This document shows, piece after piece, positions 10,094 through 20,624 of a stretch of 64,000 bases of DNA. Position 1 is the stretch's first letter; each line of letters starts with the position of its first letter. The notes below the pieces were generated by a model. That model was not told the origin of the DNA and did not search any database. It worked only from the letters and a program-made list of their open reading frames with translations. The position numbers were made by a program, and so were the translations under genes. The DNA is from an uncultured Ectothiorhodospiraceae bacterium. GTDB lineage: Bacteria > Pseudomonadota > Gammaproteobacteria > Nitrococcales > Nitrococcaceae. The stretch lies in contig CAJXND010000003.1 in assembly GCA_913056385.1 (NCBI GenBank), positions 1-64,000 on the forward strand, in the 5' to 3' direction.

Positions 10094-11082
10094 ATCACGG
10101 CCAGCTTTTCGGCCACTCGGTCATCGATTGCAAATGGATAGGGGTCCTGCACCCCGACGCTCCGTGACAGGGCGTTCAGGGTCTGGCTGAGTTCGTTCCA
10201 GCGCGACAACTCGGCGGCCAGGTCGCCGTTGTCCGTCTCCTCGATGATCCCGAAGTCCCGGGCGGTCTCCAGGGCATCGGTGATGTGAAGGTAGCGGGCC
10301 CAGGTCTCGGCCCAATCCTCCCAGGGGTGGGCGCTGGCGTAGGCGCTGATGTGGTGGACGGACCAGTCCGGTGCAGGGCCGTGCTGGTAGTACCGGTCCA
10401 TGGCCTGGTCGTAATCGTCGCGCTCATCGCCGAAATGTTCACGAAATGCGGCCAGACGTGCCGGGTCGGATTCGATCAGGCGCATCCAATAGTAATGACC
10501 GCTCTCGTGGCGCAGATGGCCCAGCAGGGTGCGGTAGGTCTCCCCCAGCAGCACACGCTGCGCCTCCCGGTGGACATCGTCCGCCTCGGCGATGTTGATG
10601 GTGATGCGCCCGCCCCTGTGACCGGTCGTGATCTGGTCCACCCCTTCCGGCGTCCGCTGGTCGGCGAGGAAATCAATGACCAGTCCCTGCTGCGGGTCCT
10701 GGTGACGGTCTGCAATGGGCAGCCCCAATCGCACGAGGTCGCAGAGCAGATAACGCTTGGCTGACTCCAGCCGTTGCCAGTAGAGGCGATGTTGCGGGGC
10801 ACCCAGATCCGGGATGATCGCGGTCAGCCGGCACGCCAGGCAAAGGGCATTGGGGTCGTCGGCATCCACCAGCCAGTCGCAGCCGGCCGCCTCGTGGTTG
10901 GCGCAGCGGCGCACGGGCGGAGCGCCCGGCACCGCCAGCGCGTGGAGCGTGTTGTCGTCGTTGTGCGCCAGCGGTGTGAGCAGCCGCTGTCGGGGCAGGA
11001 AGCCCAGCGGGCGCTGGCAGGTCAGGCAACGGGTGTTGCCAAAGAACAGCCGATTGCCGCAGGTGCAGGCATAGGTCAGCAA
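10018..11082 (-). CDS. Zinc-ribbon zinc metallopeptidase (COG4307-like)
   Basis: This 354-residue protein has an N-terminal zinc ribbon (C6, C8, C19, C22; CTCGN...CLTC) and a second cysteine cluster (C60, C68, C81, C84). A peptidase domain carries the zinc-protease motif H192-E-S-G-H196. This matches the zinc-ribbon/Peptidase_Mx architecture. The start ATG lies inside the end of the alpha-E gene, so translation is coupled. The last 25 codons run antisense to the end of the Anbu gene. A role in trimming or degrading a peptide made by the neighbouring ATP-grasp enzyme is inferred from context only. Confidence 0.82.
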   Translation of the reverse strand: MLTYACTCGNRLFFGNTRCLTCQRPLGFLPRQRLLTPLAHNDDNTLHALAVPGAPPVRRCANHEAAGCDWLVDADDPNALCLACRLTAIIPDLGAPQHRLYWQRLESAKRYLLCDLVRLGLPIADRHQDPQQGLVIDFLADQRTPEGVDQITTGHRGGRITINIAEADDVHREAQRVLLGETYRTLLGHLRHESGHYYWMRLIESDPARLAAFREHFGDERDDYDQAMDRYYQHGPAPDWSVHHISAYASAHPWEDWAETWARYLHITDALETARDFGIIEETDNGDLAAELSRWNELSQTLNALSRSVGVQDPYPFAIDDRVAEKLAVIHSLMPSPGNAGRVSNARPSPSPHA

Positions 11083-11993
11083 GTGAGCGGCTCCGGAAAG
11101 TAGTGTCGGGCGATGTGTCCGTGAATGTCCGCCAGCTCGGTCTGAAGCTCATCGATGTAACAATGCAGCTCGCCGGGATCCAGGCGGTGGGGTTCGGCCT
11201 CCGCATGGCGGTGGTCCAGCCCCTGAACCTCGGCCAGCACCGGTGCGGAGCGGGGCAGGGTCAGCAGCGAGCCCCTCATCCCTCGCAGGCAAAAGCGCAC
11301 CGAGCGGGGAAAGGCCGGGTCGAGCATCAGAAAGTCCACCACGGATTGCGGGTTGAGGCCTGCCCCCATGCGCTGACGGTACATCAGATAGCCATCCAGG
11401 GCGTGCAGGGTATTCATCCAGCCGTCTGCCCGGCCGCCGTGACCGTGCCGGTCGCTGGTGTGTTTGTCGAGAATGCGGCTGGTCATGTCGGCCCGCTCCA
11501 GTAGACGCGCCAGCATGATGAAATGATAAGGCGGCCCCTGGGAGAGGCTGCCCTCGATGATGCCGTTGATGCGCTGATTGGTGGCGATCAGGTGGCGCAG
11601 GAAATCGAGCCGGCGGCGCCGGCGACTGGTGGCGATGACGTCATCCCGCATCACCGCAGCGAGTTCGTTAATGCCCTCCCAGACATCGGTGGGCACCAGT
11701 TCGCGCACGGTGCGGGCATTTTCCCGGGCAGCACGCACGCTGGAGCGGATCGAGCCGGGCTGGCACGGATCATCGATGAGAAAGGCCATGACCGTGGACT
11801 CCCGGGCAGTCAGATCGCGGCCATCGAAAAGGGTGGCGGCGCCAAGGATCTCCACCGGCGCCCGCCAGTCTGCCGGATGCCGGGCGTCGAGGATTTGCTG
11901 GGTGGTGGCCTTGATGAGCCGCGCGGTGTTGTCCATGCGCTCAAGATAGCGGGCCATCCAGTACAACTGCTCCCCCACTCTGGACAGCATCAT
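11076..11993 (-). CDS. Alpha-E domain protein (COG2307)
   Basis: This 305-residue, almost entirely helical protein begins MMLSRVGEQLYWMARYLERM, the standard start of the alpha-E family. Arginine and glutamate pairs recur along the chain (RENARTVRELV, RLLERADMTSRIL). Its function is unknown. It is consistently encoded with the circularly permuted ATP-grasp protein, and a partner or scaffold role is assumed. The start overlaps the ATP-grasp stop by four bases (ATGA). Confidence 0.9.
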   Translation of the reverse strand: MMLSRVGEQLYWMARYLERMDNTARLIKATTQQILDARHPADWRAPVEILGAATLFDGRDLTARESTVMAFLIDDPCQPGSIRSSVRAARENARTVRELVPTDVWEGINELAAVMRDDVIATSRRRRRLDFLRHLIATNQRINGIIEGSLSQGPPYHFIMLARLLERADMTSRILDKHTSDRHGHGGRADGWMNTLHALDGYLMYRQRMGAGLNPQSVVDFLMLDPAFPRSVRFCLRGMRGSLLTLPRSAPVLAEVQGLDHRHAEAEPHRLDPGELHCYIDELQTELADIHGHIARHYFPEPLTC

Positions 11994-13444
11994 GAGGCGC
12001 CCCCCATGTCCACCACCCAGGTGTCCTTACTGCCCCCGCCCTGAGAGGAATTGACGACGAGCGAGCCCCGCGGCAGCGCCACCCGGCTCAGACCGCCCAT
12101 CGTCACATGCTGGCGCCGTCCTTGAAGGACGAAGGGCCGCAGGTCTACATGACGGGGCTCGAATCGTTCCTCGATGAGTGTTGGTACGGTGGACAGACCC
12201 AGCGTCGGCTGAGCGATGTAGTTGCGGGGGTCGCTTCGGATCAGCTTCTCGAACTGGCGGCGCATCTCGTTGCTGGAGCGCGGGCCTACCAGTATCCCGT
12301 AGCCTCCGGATTCGTTGGCGGGCTTGACCACCATTTCATTCAGATGACCGAGCACATAATCGCACTCGTCGGGATACATGCACCGCCAGGTGGGAACATT
12401 GGCCAGTTTCGGCGGCTCGCCGAGGTAGTAGCGAATGAGTTCCGGCATGAAGGCATAGATCACCTTGTCATCCGCGACGCCGGCCCCCGGGGCATTGGCG
12501 ATGGCTACGTTGCCGGCGCGCCAGGCCCGCATCAGCCCGGCGACCCCCAGGGTAGAGTCCGGGCGGAACACTTCGGGGTCGAGAAAGTCATCGTCGATGC
12601 GTCGGTACACAACATCCACCCGGGCGGGTCCCGCGATCGTGCGCATGTACAGGCAGTCATCACTGTCCACGAACAGGTCGCGCCCCTCCACCAGCTCAGC
12701 GCCCATTTGCTGGGCCAGGTAGCTGTGTTCGAAATAGGCGCTGTTGTAGATGCCCGGCGTGAGGACCACGATTTCGGGGCTGGCGACGCCCGCCGGGGCC
12801 AGACTGCCCAACGTATCCAGGAGCTGACTGCAGTAGTCGTCCACCGGGAGGATGGTCTGGTTGGCGAAGAGCTCCGGGAAGATGCGCTTCATGACATGGC
12901 GGTTCTCCAGCATGTAGGAGACGCCGCTGGGGACCCGCAGGTTGTCCTCGAGCACCCGCACAACGCCTTGCTCGTCCCGGACCAGATCGCTGCCGCAAAT
13001 ATGCGCCCAGACTCCGTGGGCGGGCTTGATGCCGCGGCAGGCCTCACGAAAGTTGCGGGAACTGGAAATCAGGTCGGCGGGCAGAACACCGTCCCGGATG
13101 ACCGCCTGCTCGCCGTAAAGGTCGTCGATGAAGTGATTGAGCGCAGTGACCCGCTGGCAAAGGCCTTCATGAATCCGTTGCCACTCGCCCAGTTCAATGA
13201 TGCGCGGAACCAGATCGAGGGGCCATTGGCGGTCAATGTTCTGTCCTTCGCTGTAGACCGTGAAGGTAATGCCCATGGCATCGATGGCCGCCTCCAGTGC
13301 CCGGCTACGGTCGCTGAGGGTGCTTCGGTCCATGCCCTGCACAGTGTCATACAGCGGCCGGGCCGCCGGCCGAGGGGTCACCGGGCAGGCGAGCATTTCA
13401 TCGTGAAAGGGGTGGTTGTCGTAGCCGTGAAAATGGCTCTTCAC
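11990..13444 (-). CDS. Circularly permuted ATP-grasp protein (COG2308)
   Basis: This 484-residue protein belongs to the circularly permuted ATP-grasp family (CP_ATPgrasp). Typical segments are YDNHPFHDEML near the N-terminus, GSDLVRDEQG-VRVLEDNLRVPSGVSY around 150-175, VVKPANESGGYG near 375, and a C-terminal LRPFVLQG. ATP-grasp enzymes ligate a carboxylate to an amine, and this family is predicted to build or attach a peptide. The GTG start has GGGAGG five bases upstream. It is the first gene of the three-gene run facing the Anbu peptidase. Confidence 0.9.
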   Translation of the reverse strand: MKSHFHGYDNHPFHDEMLACPVTPRPAARPLYDTVQGMDRSTLSDRSRALEAAIDAMGITFTVYSEGQNIDRQWPLDLVPRIIELGEWQRIHEGLCQRVTALNHFIDDLYGEQAVIRDGVLPADLISSSRNFREACRGIKPAHGVWAHICGSDLVRDEQGVVRVLEDNLRVPSGVSYMLENRHVMKRIFPELFANQTILPVDDYCSQLLDTLGSLAPAGVASPEIVVLTPGIYNSAYFEHSYLAQQMGAELVEGRDLFVDSDDCLYMRTIAGPARVDVVYRRIDDDFLDPEVFRPDSTLGVAGLMRAWRAGNVAIANAPGAGVADDKVIYAFMPELIRYYLGEPPKLANVPTWRCMYPDECDYVLGHLNEMVVKPANESGGYGILVGPRSSNEMRRQFEKLIRSDPRNYIAQPTLGLSTVPTLIEERFEPRHVDLRPFVLQGRRQHVTMGGLSRVALPRGSLVVNSSQGGGSKDTWVVDMGGAS

Positions 13445-13562
13445 TGCATCCTCCCGCCAACTATTGGCCTAGTCGAGGCTTGCATGAAACGCGCCAGCCG
13501 GCTTGGTGATTGTTCCGGGGAGGGCAATAATGGAGGCCTTCTATCTGGCGAGGAGGCCGACC

Positions 13563-14447
13563 ATGGGAATCCTACCTGTCCGGTATCGTGGCATCCGTTC
13601 TCGGGTCGCCCCTGGTGACGCTGCTTTTTGCACGTGCATGGTGCGTCTTTACCGGGTGCTGTTCATTTTGGTGCTGGTGGTGCTGGTCAGCGCCTGCGCG
13701 ACATCGCCCACCGGCCGCTCGCAGTTGCAGTTCTTCCCCGAATCGCAGATGCGCAGCATGGGCGTCGAGGCCTACGGCCAGATGAAGGAGAACGAGCCGG
13801 TCATCGAGCGGGGGCCGGTGGTGGACTACGTGGAGTGTGTGGCCGAGGCCATCATCCCGCAGGTACCGGCGGCGTACGCCGAGAACGGCTGGGAGGTGAC
13901 GGTCTTCGACAGCGAGCAGATCAATGCCTTTGCCCTGCCGGGCGGCAAGATCGGCGTCTACACCGGACTGCTGGCGGTCGCCGAGAACCAGGATCAGCTC
14001 GCCGCCGTGATCGGCCACGAGATCGCGCATGTCATGGCGGAGCACGCCAACGAGCGGATGTCCACGCAGTTCGCGACGACGGTGGGCCTCGGGGCCCTGC
14101 AGGTCGCCGCCGGCGATGATCCGAAGCGCCAGGAGCTGATGGCAGTGCTCGGCGTGGGCGCGCAGGTGGGGGTCATCCTGCCGTTCAGCCGGCTGCACGA
14201 GTCGGAGGCCGACGAGATCGGCCTCGATCTGATGGCGCGCTCCGGCTTCGATCCCGAGGCCAGTGTGGCGTTGTGGCGGAACATGGCCGAGGCCAGCGAC
14301 AACGGGCCGCCGGCGTTCCTCTCCACGCATCCCGCCCGCGACCGGCGCATCGAGGACCTGCAGGCGGGCATGCCTCGGGCGCTCTATCTCTACGAGCAGG
14401 CCGTGGAGGCCGGTCGGCGCCCGGATTGCCGGCGCCCGGCTAGCTGA
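13563..14447 (+). CDS. M48-family zinc metalloprotease, lipoprotein
   Basis: This is a periplasmic LoiP/YcaL-type protease. The signal region VRLYRVLFILVLVVLVSAC ends in the lipobox LVSAC (lipidated Cys45 counted from this start). The zinc site is H152-E-I-A-H156 with the downstream HESEAD motif (212-217). Start choice is uncertain. ATG 13563 has GAGGAGG six bases upstream, and ATG 13530 has GGGGAGGG. ATG 13638 gives the conventional 20-residue lipoprotein signal but has no visible ribosome binding site. Such proteases degrade misfolded outer-membrane or periplasmic proteins. Its end overlaps the convergent purU by eight bases. Confidence 0.9.
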   Translation: MGILPVRYRGIRSRVAPGDAAFCTCMVRLYRVLFILVLVVLVSACATSPTGRSQLQFFPESQMRSMGVEAYGQMKENEPVIERGPVVDYVECVAEAIIPQVPAAYAENGWEVTVFDSEQINAFALPGGKIGVYTGLLAVAENQDQLAAVIGHEIAHVMAEHANERMSTQFATTVGLGALQVAAGDDPKRQELMAVLGVGAQVGVILPFSRLHESEADEIGLDLMARSGFDPEASVALWRNMAEASDNGPPAFLSTHPARDRRIEDLQAGMPRALYLYEQAVEAGRRPDCRRPAS

Positions 14448-15308
14448 ACACGATGGTGCGGTTGCGGTAGACCAGCGTCTGGCGCTGGATATGGGCCCAC
14501 ACGCCCCGGGCCAGCACGAGCTTTTCCAGATCCTGACCCTTGCGCACCAGCTCGCCCACGGAATCCCGGTGGGTGATGCGGGTGACGTCCTGCTCGATGA
14601 TGGGGCCGGCGTCCAGATCCTCGGTCACGTAGTGGCTGGTGGCGCCGATGATCTTCACCCCCCGTGCATGGGCGGCGTGGTAGGGCCTGGCCCCGGCGAA
14701 GGCGGGCAGGAAGGAGTGGTGGATGTTGATGATCCGCTGCGGGAAGGCATCGATGAGCTGCGGGCTGATGATCTGCATGTAGCGCGCGAGGATGATGAGG
14801 TCGACGTCGTGCGCCTCGAGCAGGGCAATCTCCCGGGCCTCCTGCTCGGCCTTGGTCTCCGGCGTGATCGGGAAGCAGTGAAAGGTCAGGCCGAACTGCT
14901 CGGCCACCGGGCGTAGCGTCTCGTGGTTGCTGATGATCAGCGGGATCTCCACGCGCCATTCCCCGGACTGCCAGCGCGAGAGCAGATCGTAGAGGCAGTG
15001 CGACATCTTCGAGACGAACAGCGCCATGCGCAGCGGGCGGGCATCGTCGTGGAGCTGCCAGGTGGCGCGGAAATCGTCGGCGATGGCCGCCTCGAAGGCG
15101 GCGCCGAAGCTCGCCGTATCGAGGGCAAAGCCGTCCAGCTCCCATTTGACGCGCATGAAGAACACGCCCTCGGCGCGGTCGACATGCTGGTCGAGATCGA
15201 TGATGTTGGCGCCGTGACCGGCCAGAAAACGGGTCACGGCGGCCACCACACCCGGCCGGTCCGGGCAGTGCATCAGCAGTGTCGCGGTCTGCGCGTTGGC
15301 TTCACCCA

Positions 15309-15309
<1 letters not shown>
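14440..15309 (-). CDS. purU: Formyltetrahydrofolate deformylase
   Basis: The protein has 289 residues. The N-terminal ACT domain (about 8-90, LLMHCPDRPGVVAAVTRF) senses amino acids. The C-terminal formyltransferase-fold domain has the catalytic triad region NIHHSFLPAF and the Asp motif ATSHYVTEDLDAGPII. It releases formate from 10-formyl-THF and so balances one-carbon units, consistent with glyA and purN in the same window. The start overlaps the ettA stop (TGATG). Confidence 0.95.
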
Positions 15310-16976
<1,667 letters not shown>

Positions 16977-17035
16977 CCCACCAGTCTACGAAGTCTGGGC
17001 CGCGGAGAGAAGCGCCGGCGGCAATGCATGAAAAA

Positions 17036-17063
17036 GCGGTTTCCGCTATCATTGGCGGTTTCC
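17036..17063 (+). promoter_or_regulatory. Direct-repeat region upstream of glyA
   Basis: Two copies of GCGGTTTCC (17036-17044 and 17055-17063) are spaced by 19 bases. The first copy also forms the palindrome AGCGG-TTT-CCGCT (17035-17047). A -10-like TATCAT (17047-17052) lies between them, but no good -35 is visible. Repeats at about two helical turns around a promoter suggest a regulator site; the regulator is unknown. Confidence 0.3.
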
Positions 17064-17092
17064 ACGATCCGCCCGCCAGATGAGGGAAAGGC

Positions 17093-18358
17093 ATGTATTC
17101 CACTGACATGACCGTTGCCGGATTCGACCCGGAACTGGCCGACGCCATCGACAAGGAGCGTCACCGCCAGGAAACGCACATCGAGCTCATCGCCTCCGAG
17201 AACTACGCCAGTCCGCGCGTACTCGAGATGCAGGGCAGCGTGCTCACCAACAAGTACGCCGAGGGCTACCCGGGTAAACGCTACTACGGTGGCTGCCAGT
17301 ACGTGGATATCGCCGAGAATCTGGCCATCGAGCGGGCCAAGGCGCTGTTCGGCGCGGCCTACGCCAACGTCCAGCCGCACTCCGGCTCCAGCGCCAACCT
17401 GGCGGTGTTCATGGCGCTGGCCAGCCCCGGTGACACGCTGCTGGGCCTGAGCCTGGATCATGGCGGCCACCTCACCCACGGGGCAAAGCCGAACTTCTCG
17501 GGCAAGATCTACAACCCCGTGCAGTACGGCGTGACCTCGGACACCGGCGAGATCGACTATGCCGAGGTCGAGCGGCTGGCCAGGGCGCATCGGCCGAAGA
17601 TCATCGTGGCCGGCTTCTCGGCCTATTCGCGCATCATCCACTGGGCGCGCTTCCGCGCCATCGCCGATGAGGTGGGGGCCTGGCTGGTGGCCGACATGGC
17701 GCATGTCGCCGGGCTGGTGGCGGCCGGTGTCTACCCGAGCCCGGTGCCCTATGCCGATGTCGTGACCACGACCACGCACAAGAGCCTGCGCGGCCCCCGC
17801 GGCGGCCTCATCCTCGCCCGGGAAAACCCCGATGTGACCAAGAAGCTGCAGTCGCTCATCTTCCCGGGCACGCAGGGCGGGCCGCTCATGCATGCCATCG
17901 CCGGCAAGGCGGTCGCCTTCCGCGAGGCGCAGGATCCGGATTTCCGCATCTACCAGGAGCGGGTCATCGCCAATGCGCGGGCCATGGCGAAGACCGTCAT
18001 GGAGCGCGGTTACGACGTGGTCTCCGGCGGCACCGACAACCACCTGTTCCTGATGGATCTGGTGAGCAAGGGCCTGACGGGGAAGGACGCGGATGCCGCC
18101 CTGGAGGACGCCCATATCACGGTGAACAAGAACACCGTGCCCAACGACCCCCAGTCGCCGTTCGTGACCTCGGGGCTGCGGATGGGCACGCCGGCCATCA
18201 CCACCCGGGGCTTCGGCGAGGCCGAGAGCCGCGAACTGGCCGGCTGGATCTGTGATGTCCTCGACGACATCGAGGACGATGCCGTGCGGGCCCGCGTCCG
18301 CGACCAGGTCACCGATATCTGCACGCGTCACCCGGTCTACGAGGCCCTGCAGGGCTGA
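17093..18358 (+). CDS. glyA: Serine hydroxymethyltransferase
   Basis: This PLP enzyme of 421 residues interconverts serine and glycine with transfer of a one-carbon unit to tetrahydrofolate. The PLP lysine is K230 in [14 protein letters not shown]. Other family marks are [10 protein letters not shown] (31-40), [16 protein letters not shown], and [12 protein letters not shown] before the lysine. GAGGGAAAGG precedes the ATG at 17093. It heads the run glyA-nrdR-ribD-ribE-ribBA-ribH-nusB-thiL, all on the plus strand with short or no gaps and no terminator between. Confidence 0.98.
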   Translation: MYSTDMTVAGFDPELADAIDKERHRQETHIELIASENYASPRVLEMQGSVLTNKYAEGYPGKRYYGGCQYVDIAENLAIERAKALFGAAYANVQPHSGSSANLAVFMALASPGDTLLGLSLDHGGHLTHGAKPNFSGKIYNPVQYGVTSDTGEIDYAEVERLARAHRPKIIVAGFSAYSRIIHWARFRAIADEVGAWLVADMAHVAGLVAAGVYPSPVPYADVVTTTTHKSLRGPRGGLILARENPDVTKKLQSLIFPGTQGGPLMHAIAGKAVAFREAQDPDFRIYQERVIANARAMAKTVMERGYDVVSGGTDNHLFLMDLVSKGLTGKDADAALEDAHITVNKNTVPNDPQSPFVTSGLRMGTPAITTRGFGEAESRELAGWICDVLDDIEDDAVRARVRDQVTDICTRHPVYEALQG

Positions 18359-18367
18359 CGGGGCGGA

Positions 18368-18853
18368 ATGCGCTGTCCGTTCTGCCAGACGCAGGATACC
18401 CGGGTCATCGACTCGCGGCTCGCCAGTGAGGGCGATCAGGTGCGGCGTCGGCGTGAATGCGTCGGCTGCGGGGAGCGGTTTACCACCTACGAATCTGCCG
18501 AGCTCGTCATGCCCCGCGTGGTCAAGCGTGATGGCACCCGCGTGCAGTTCGACGAACTGCGCCTGCGAACGGGCTTGATGCGGGCGCTGGAGAAGCGCCC
18601 GGTGGCCACCGAGGCGGTGGAGGCCGCGCTTAACCGGATCCGGCAGCGCATCCAGGCATTGGGCGATGGCGAAGTGGCGGCGAGCACCATCGGCGAGTGG
18701 GTCATGGAGGAGCTCCGCGAGCTCGATCAGGTGGCCTACGTGCGCTTCGCCTCGGTCTACCGCAGCTTTCAGGACGTCAGCGCCTTCCGCGAAGTGATCG
18801 AGGGACTGGAAGACCCCGATGCACCGCTGATGGGCAACGGTGAGCGCTCTTGA
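18368..18853 (+). CDS. nrdR: Transcriptional repressor NrdR
   Basis: The protein has 161 residues. An N-terminal zinc ribbon (C3, C6, C31, C34) binds NrdR boxes of ribonucleotide reductase promoters. The following ATP-cone (about 49-139, [20 protein letters not shown]) senses ATP/dATP. I found no NrdR box inside this window, so the targets are elsewhere. It lies nine bases after glyA, and its stop overlaps the TTG start of ribD. Confidence 0.97.
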   Translation: MRCPFCQTQDTRVIDSRLASEGDQVRRRRECVGCGERFTTYESAELVMPRVVKRDGTRVQFDELRLRTGLMRALEKRPVATEAVEAALNRIRQRIQALGDGEVAASTIGEWVMEELRELDQVAYVRFASVYRSFQDVSAFREVIEGLEDPDAPLMGNGERS

Positions 18854-19965
18854 GTGATTTCAGCGCCGCCGACCACGCCTGGATGGCGCGGGCGTTGCAA
18901 CTGGCTGAACGCGGGCGCTGGACCTGTGACCCCAACCCGCGGGTGGGCTGTGTGCTGGTGCGCGATGGCGAGTGCATCGGCGAGGCCTGGCATACGCGGG
19001 CCGGCGAGCCCCACGCCGAGATTCTGGCGCTGCGTGCGGCCGGCGGCGACACCGCCGGTGCCACCGCCTATGTGACCCTCGAGCCCTGCAGCCACTACGG
19101 GCGCACGCCGCCCTGTGCCGATGCGCTGATCGAGGCCGGTATCGCCCGGGTGGTGGCCGCGGCCACCGACCCCAATCCGCGGGTGGCCGGTCGCGGGCTG
19201 GATCGCCTGCGCGAGGCGGGGGTGGCCGTCACGGCCGGCCTGATGGCCGAACAGAGCGAGCGTCTCAACCCCGGATTCTTCCGCCGCATGCGCGCCGGGC
19301 TGCCCTATGTCCGGGCCAAGCTCGCCGCCAGTCTGGATGGCCGCACGGCGATGGCCTCCGGCGAGAGCCGCTGGATCACCAGCGATGCCGCGCGCCACGA
19401 TGTCCATCGGTGGCGGGCCGGTAGCGGGGCGATCGTCACCGGGGTCGATACGGTCATCGCCGATGACCCGCAGCTCACCGTGCGCGATGTCCAGGCGGAT
19501 TTTCTGCCGCCGCGCCGCGTGGTGATTGATACCGATCTGCGCACGCCGCCCGACGCCGGGATGCTCGCCGACGAACGCGGCGTGGTGCTGATTCACGGCG
19601 GCACGATGCCCGCCCGGGAGCCCGATCTGGTGCATGCCGGCGCAGAGCTCTGGCATGTCGCCCCGGGCGAGGACAGCCATGTGAGCCCGACCGCCGCGCT
19701 GGAGGCGCTGGCGGGTGTCGAGATCAACGAGGTATGGATGGAGGCCGGCCCCCGGCTGACGGGGGCGTGGATCCAGGCCGGCGTGGTGGATGAGTTGATC
19801 ATCTACCTGGCGCCGCATCTGATGGGCCATGAGGGGCGTCCGCTGCTGTCCCTGGCCGGGCTCGAGGTCATGGCCGACCGCCTGCCGCTCAACTGGATGG
19901 ATCAGCGTCGTGTCGGCGAGGACCTGCGCCTGACGCTGCGTGTGCGCGAACCCGAGGAGGTGTGA
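18850..19965 (+). CDS. ribD: Bifunctional riboflavin deaminase/reductase RibD
   Basis: Residues 1-145 form the zinc-dependent deaminase (H55-A-E57, PC80...PPC89), acting on the pyrimidine formed by GTP cyclohydrolase II. Residues 150-371 form the NADPH reductase ([30 protein letters not shown]). The TTG start at 18850 overlaps the nrdR stop (TTGA) and implies coupled translation. The 371-residue length is normal. Confidence 0.96.
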   Translation: MSDFSAADHAWMARALQLAERGRWTCDPNPRVGCVLVRDGECIGEAWHTRAGEPHAEILALRAAGGDTAGATAYVTLEPCSHYGRTPPCADALIEAGIARVVAAATDPNPRVAGRGLDRLREAGVAVTAGLMAEQSERLNPGFFRRMRAGLPYVRAKLAASLDGRTAMASGESRWITSDAARHDVHRWRAGSGAIVTGVDTVIADDPQLTVRDVQADFLPPRRVVIDTDLRTPPDAGMLADERGVVLIHGGTMPAREPDLVHAGAELWHVAPGEDSHVSPTAALEALAGVEINEVWMEAGPRLTGAWIQAGVVDELIIYLAPHLMGHEGRPLLSLAGLEVMADRLPLNWMDQRRVGEDLRLTLRVREPEEV

Positions 19966-20622
19966 ATGTTCACCGGGATTATCCAGGCCACCGGCACGCT
20001 GCGGGAGAGCCGCGAGACGGGGGGTGACCGCCGCATGCGCTTCGAGGCCGGGGGGCTCGATCTGCAGGCGGTGGCCGTGGGGGACAGCATTGCCGTGAAC
20101 GGCTGCTGCCTGACCGCCGTCGAGGTGGAGGCCACCGGCTTCGCCGCGGATGTCTCCCTGGAGAGCCTGGCGCGGACCACCCTCGGTCGCCTCGCCCCCG
20201 GCGACCGGGTCAACCTGGAGCCGGCACTGACCCTGTCGACGCCCCTTGGCGGCCATCTGGTCAGCGGCCACATCGACGGCGTGGGTGAGGTGGTCTCACG
20301 CACACCGGACGGGCGCTCCGAGCGCTGGCGCTTTCGGGCGCCGGATGCCCTCGGCCGGTATATCGCCGAGAAGGGGTCCATCGCCATCGAAGGGATCAGC
20401 CTGACGGTCAACCGCGTCGAGGGGGCCGGGTTCGAGGTCAACATCGTTCCGCACACCTCGGCGGTCACCACGCTGGGGGAATACGGTCCGGGCCAGTCGG
20501 TCAACCTGGAGGTGGATCTGGTGGCCCGTTACCTGGAGCGCCTGATGCAGGGCGGCGAGGGCATCAACCGCGGCGGGGTGAGCGAGGCATTGCTGCGGCG
20601 TAGCGGATTTCTTGAGGACTAG
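19966..20622 (+). CDS. ribE: Riboflavin synthase, alpha subunit
   Basis: The enzyme dismutates two molecules of 6,7-dimethyl-8-ribityllumazine to riboflavin. The 218 residues form two lumazine-binding repeats (1-97 and 98-195), beginning MFTGIIQATGTL and HIDGVGEVVS. The second repeat contains the expected ISLTVNRV. GAGGAGGTG directly precedes the ATG, and the gene abuts the ribD stop. This synthase is called ribC in E. coli nomenclature. Confidence 0.96.
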   Translation: MFTGIIQATGTLRESRETGGDRRMRFEAGGLDLQAVAVGDSIAVNGCCLTAVEVEATGFAADVSLESLARTTLGRLAPGDRVNLEPALTLSTPLGGHLVSGHIDGVGEVVSRTPDGRSERWRFRAPDALGRYIAEKGSIAIEGISLTVNRVEGAGFEVNIVPHTSAVTTLGEYGPGQSVNLEVDLVARYLERLMQGGEGINRGGVSEALLRRSGFLED

Positions 20623-20624
20623 GC

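Noticed and set aside
14409..14440. CGGCGCCCGG repeated twice near the end of the M48 gene
   Set aside because: It encodes the RRPDCRRPA tail of the protease and is a simple low-complexity repeat, not a hairpin or terminator.
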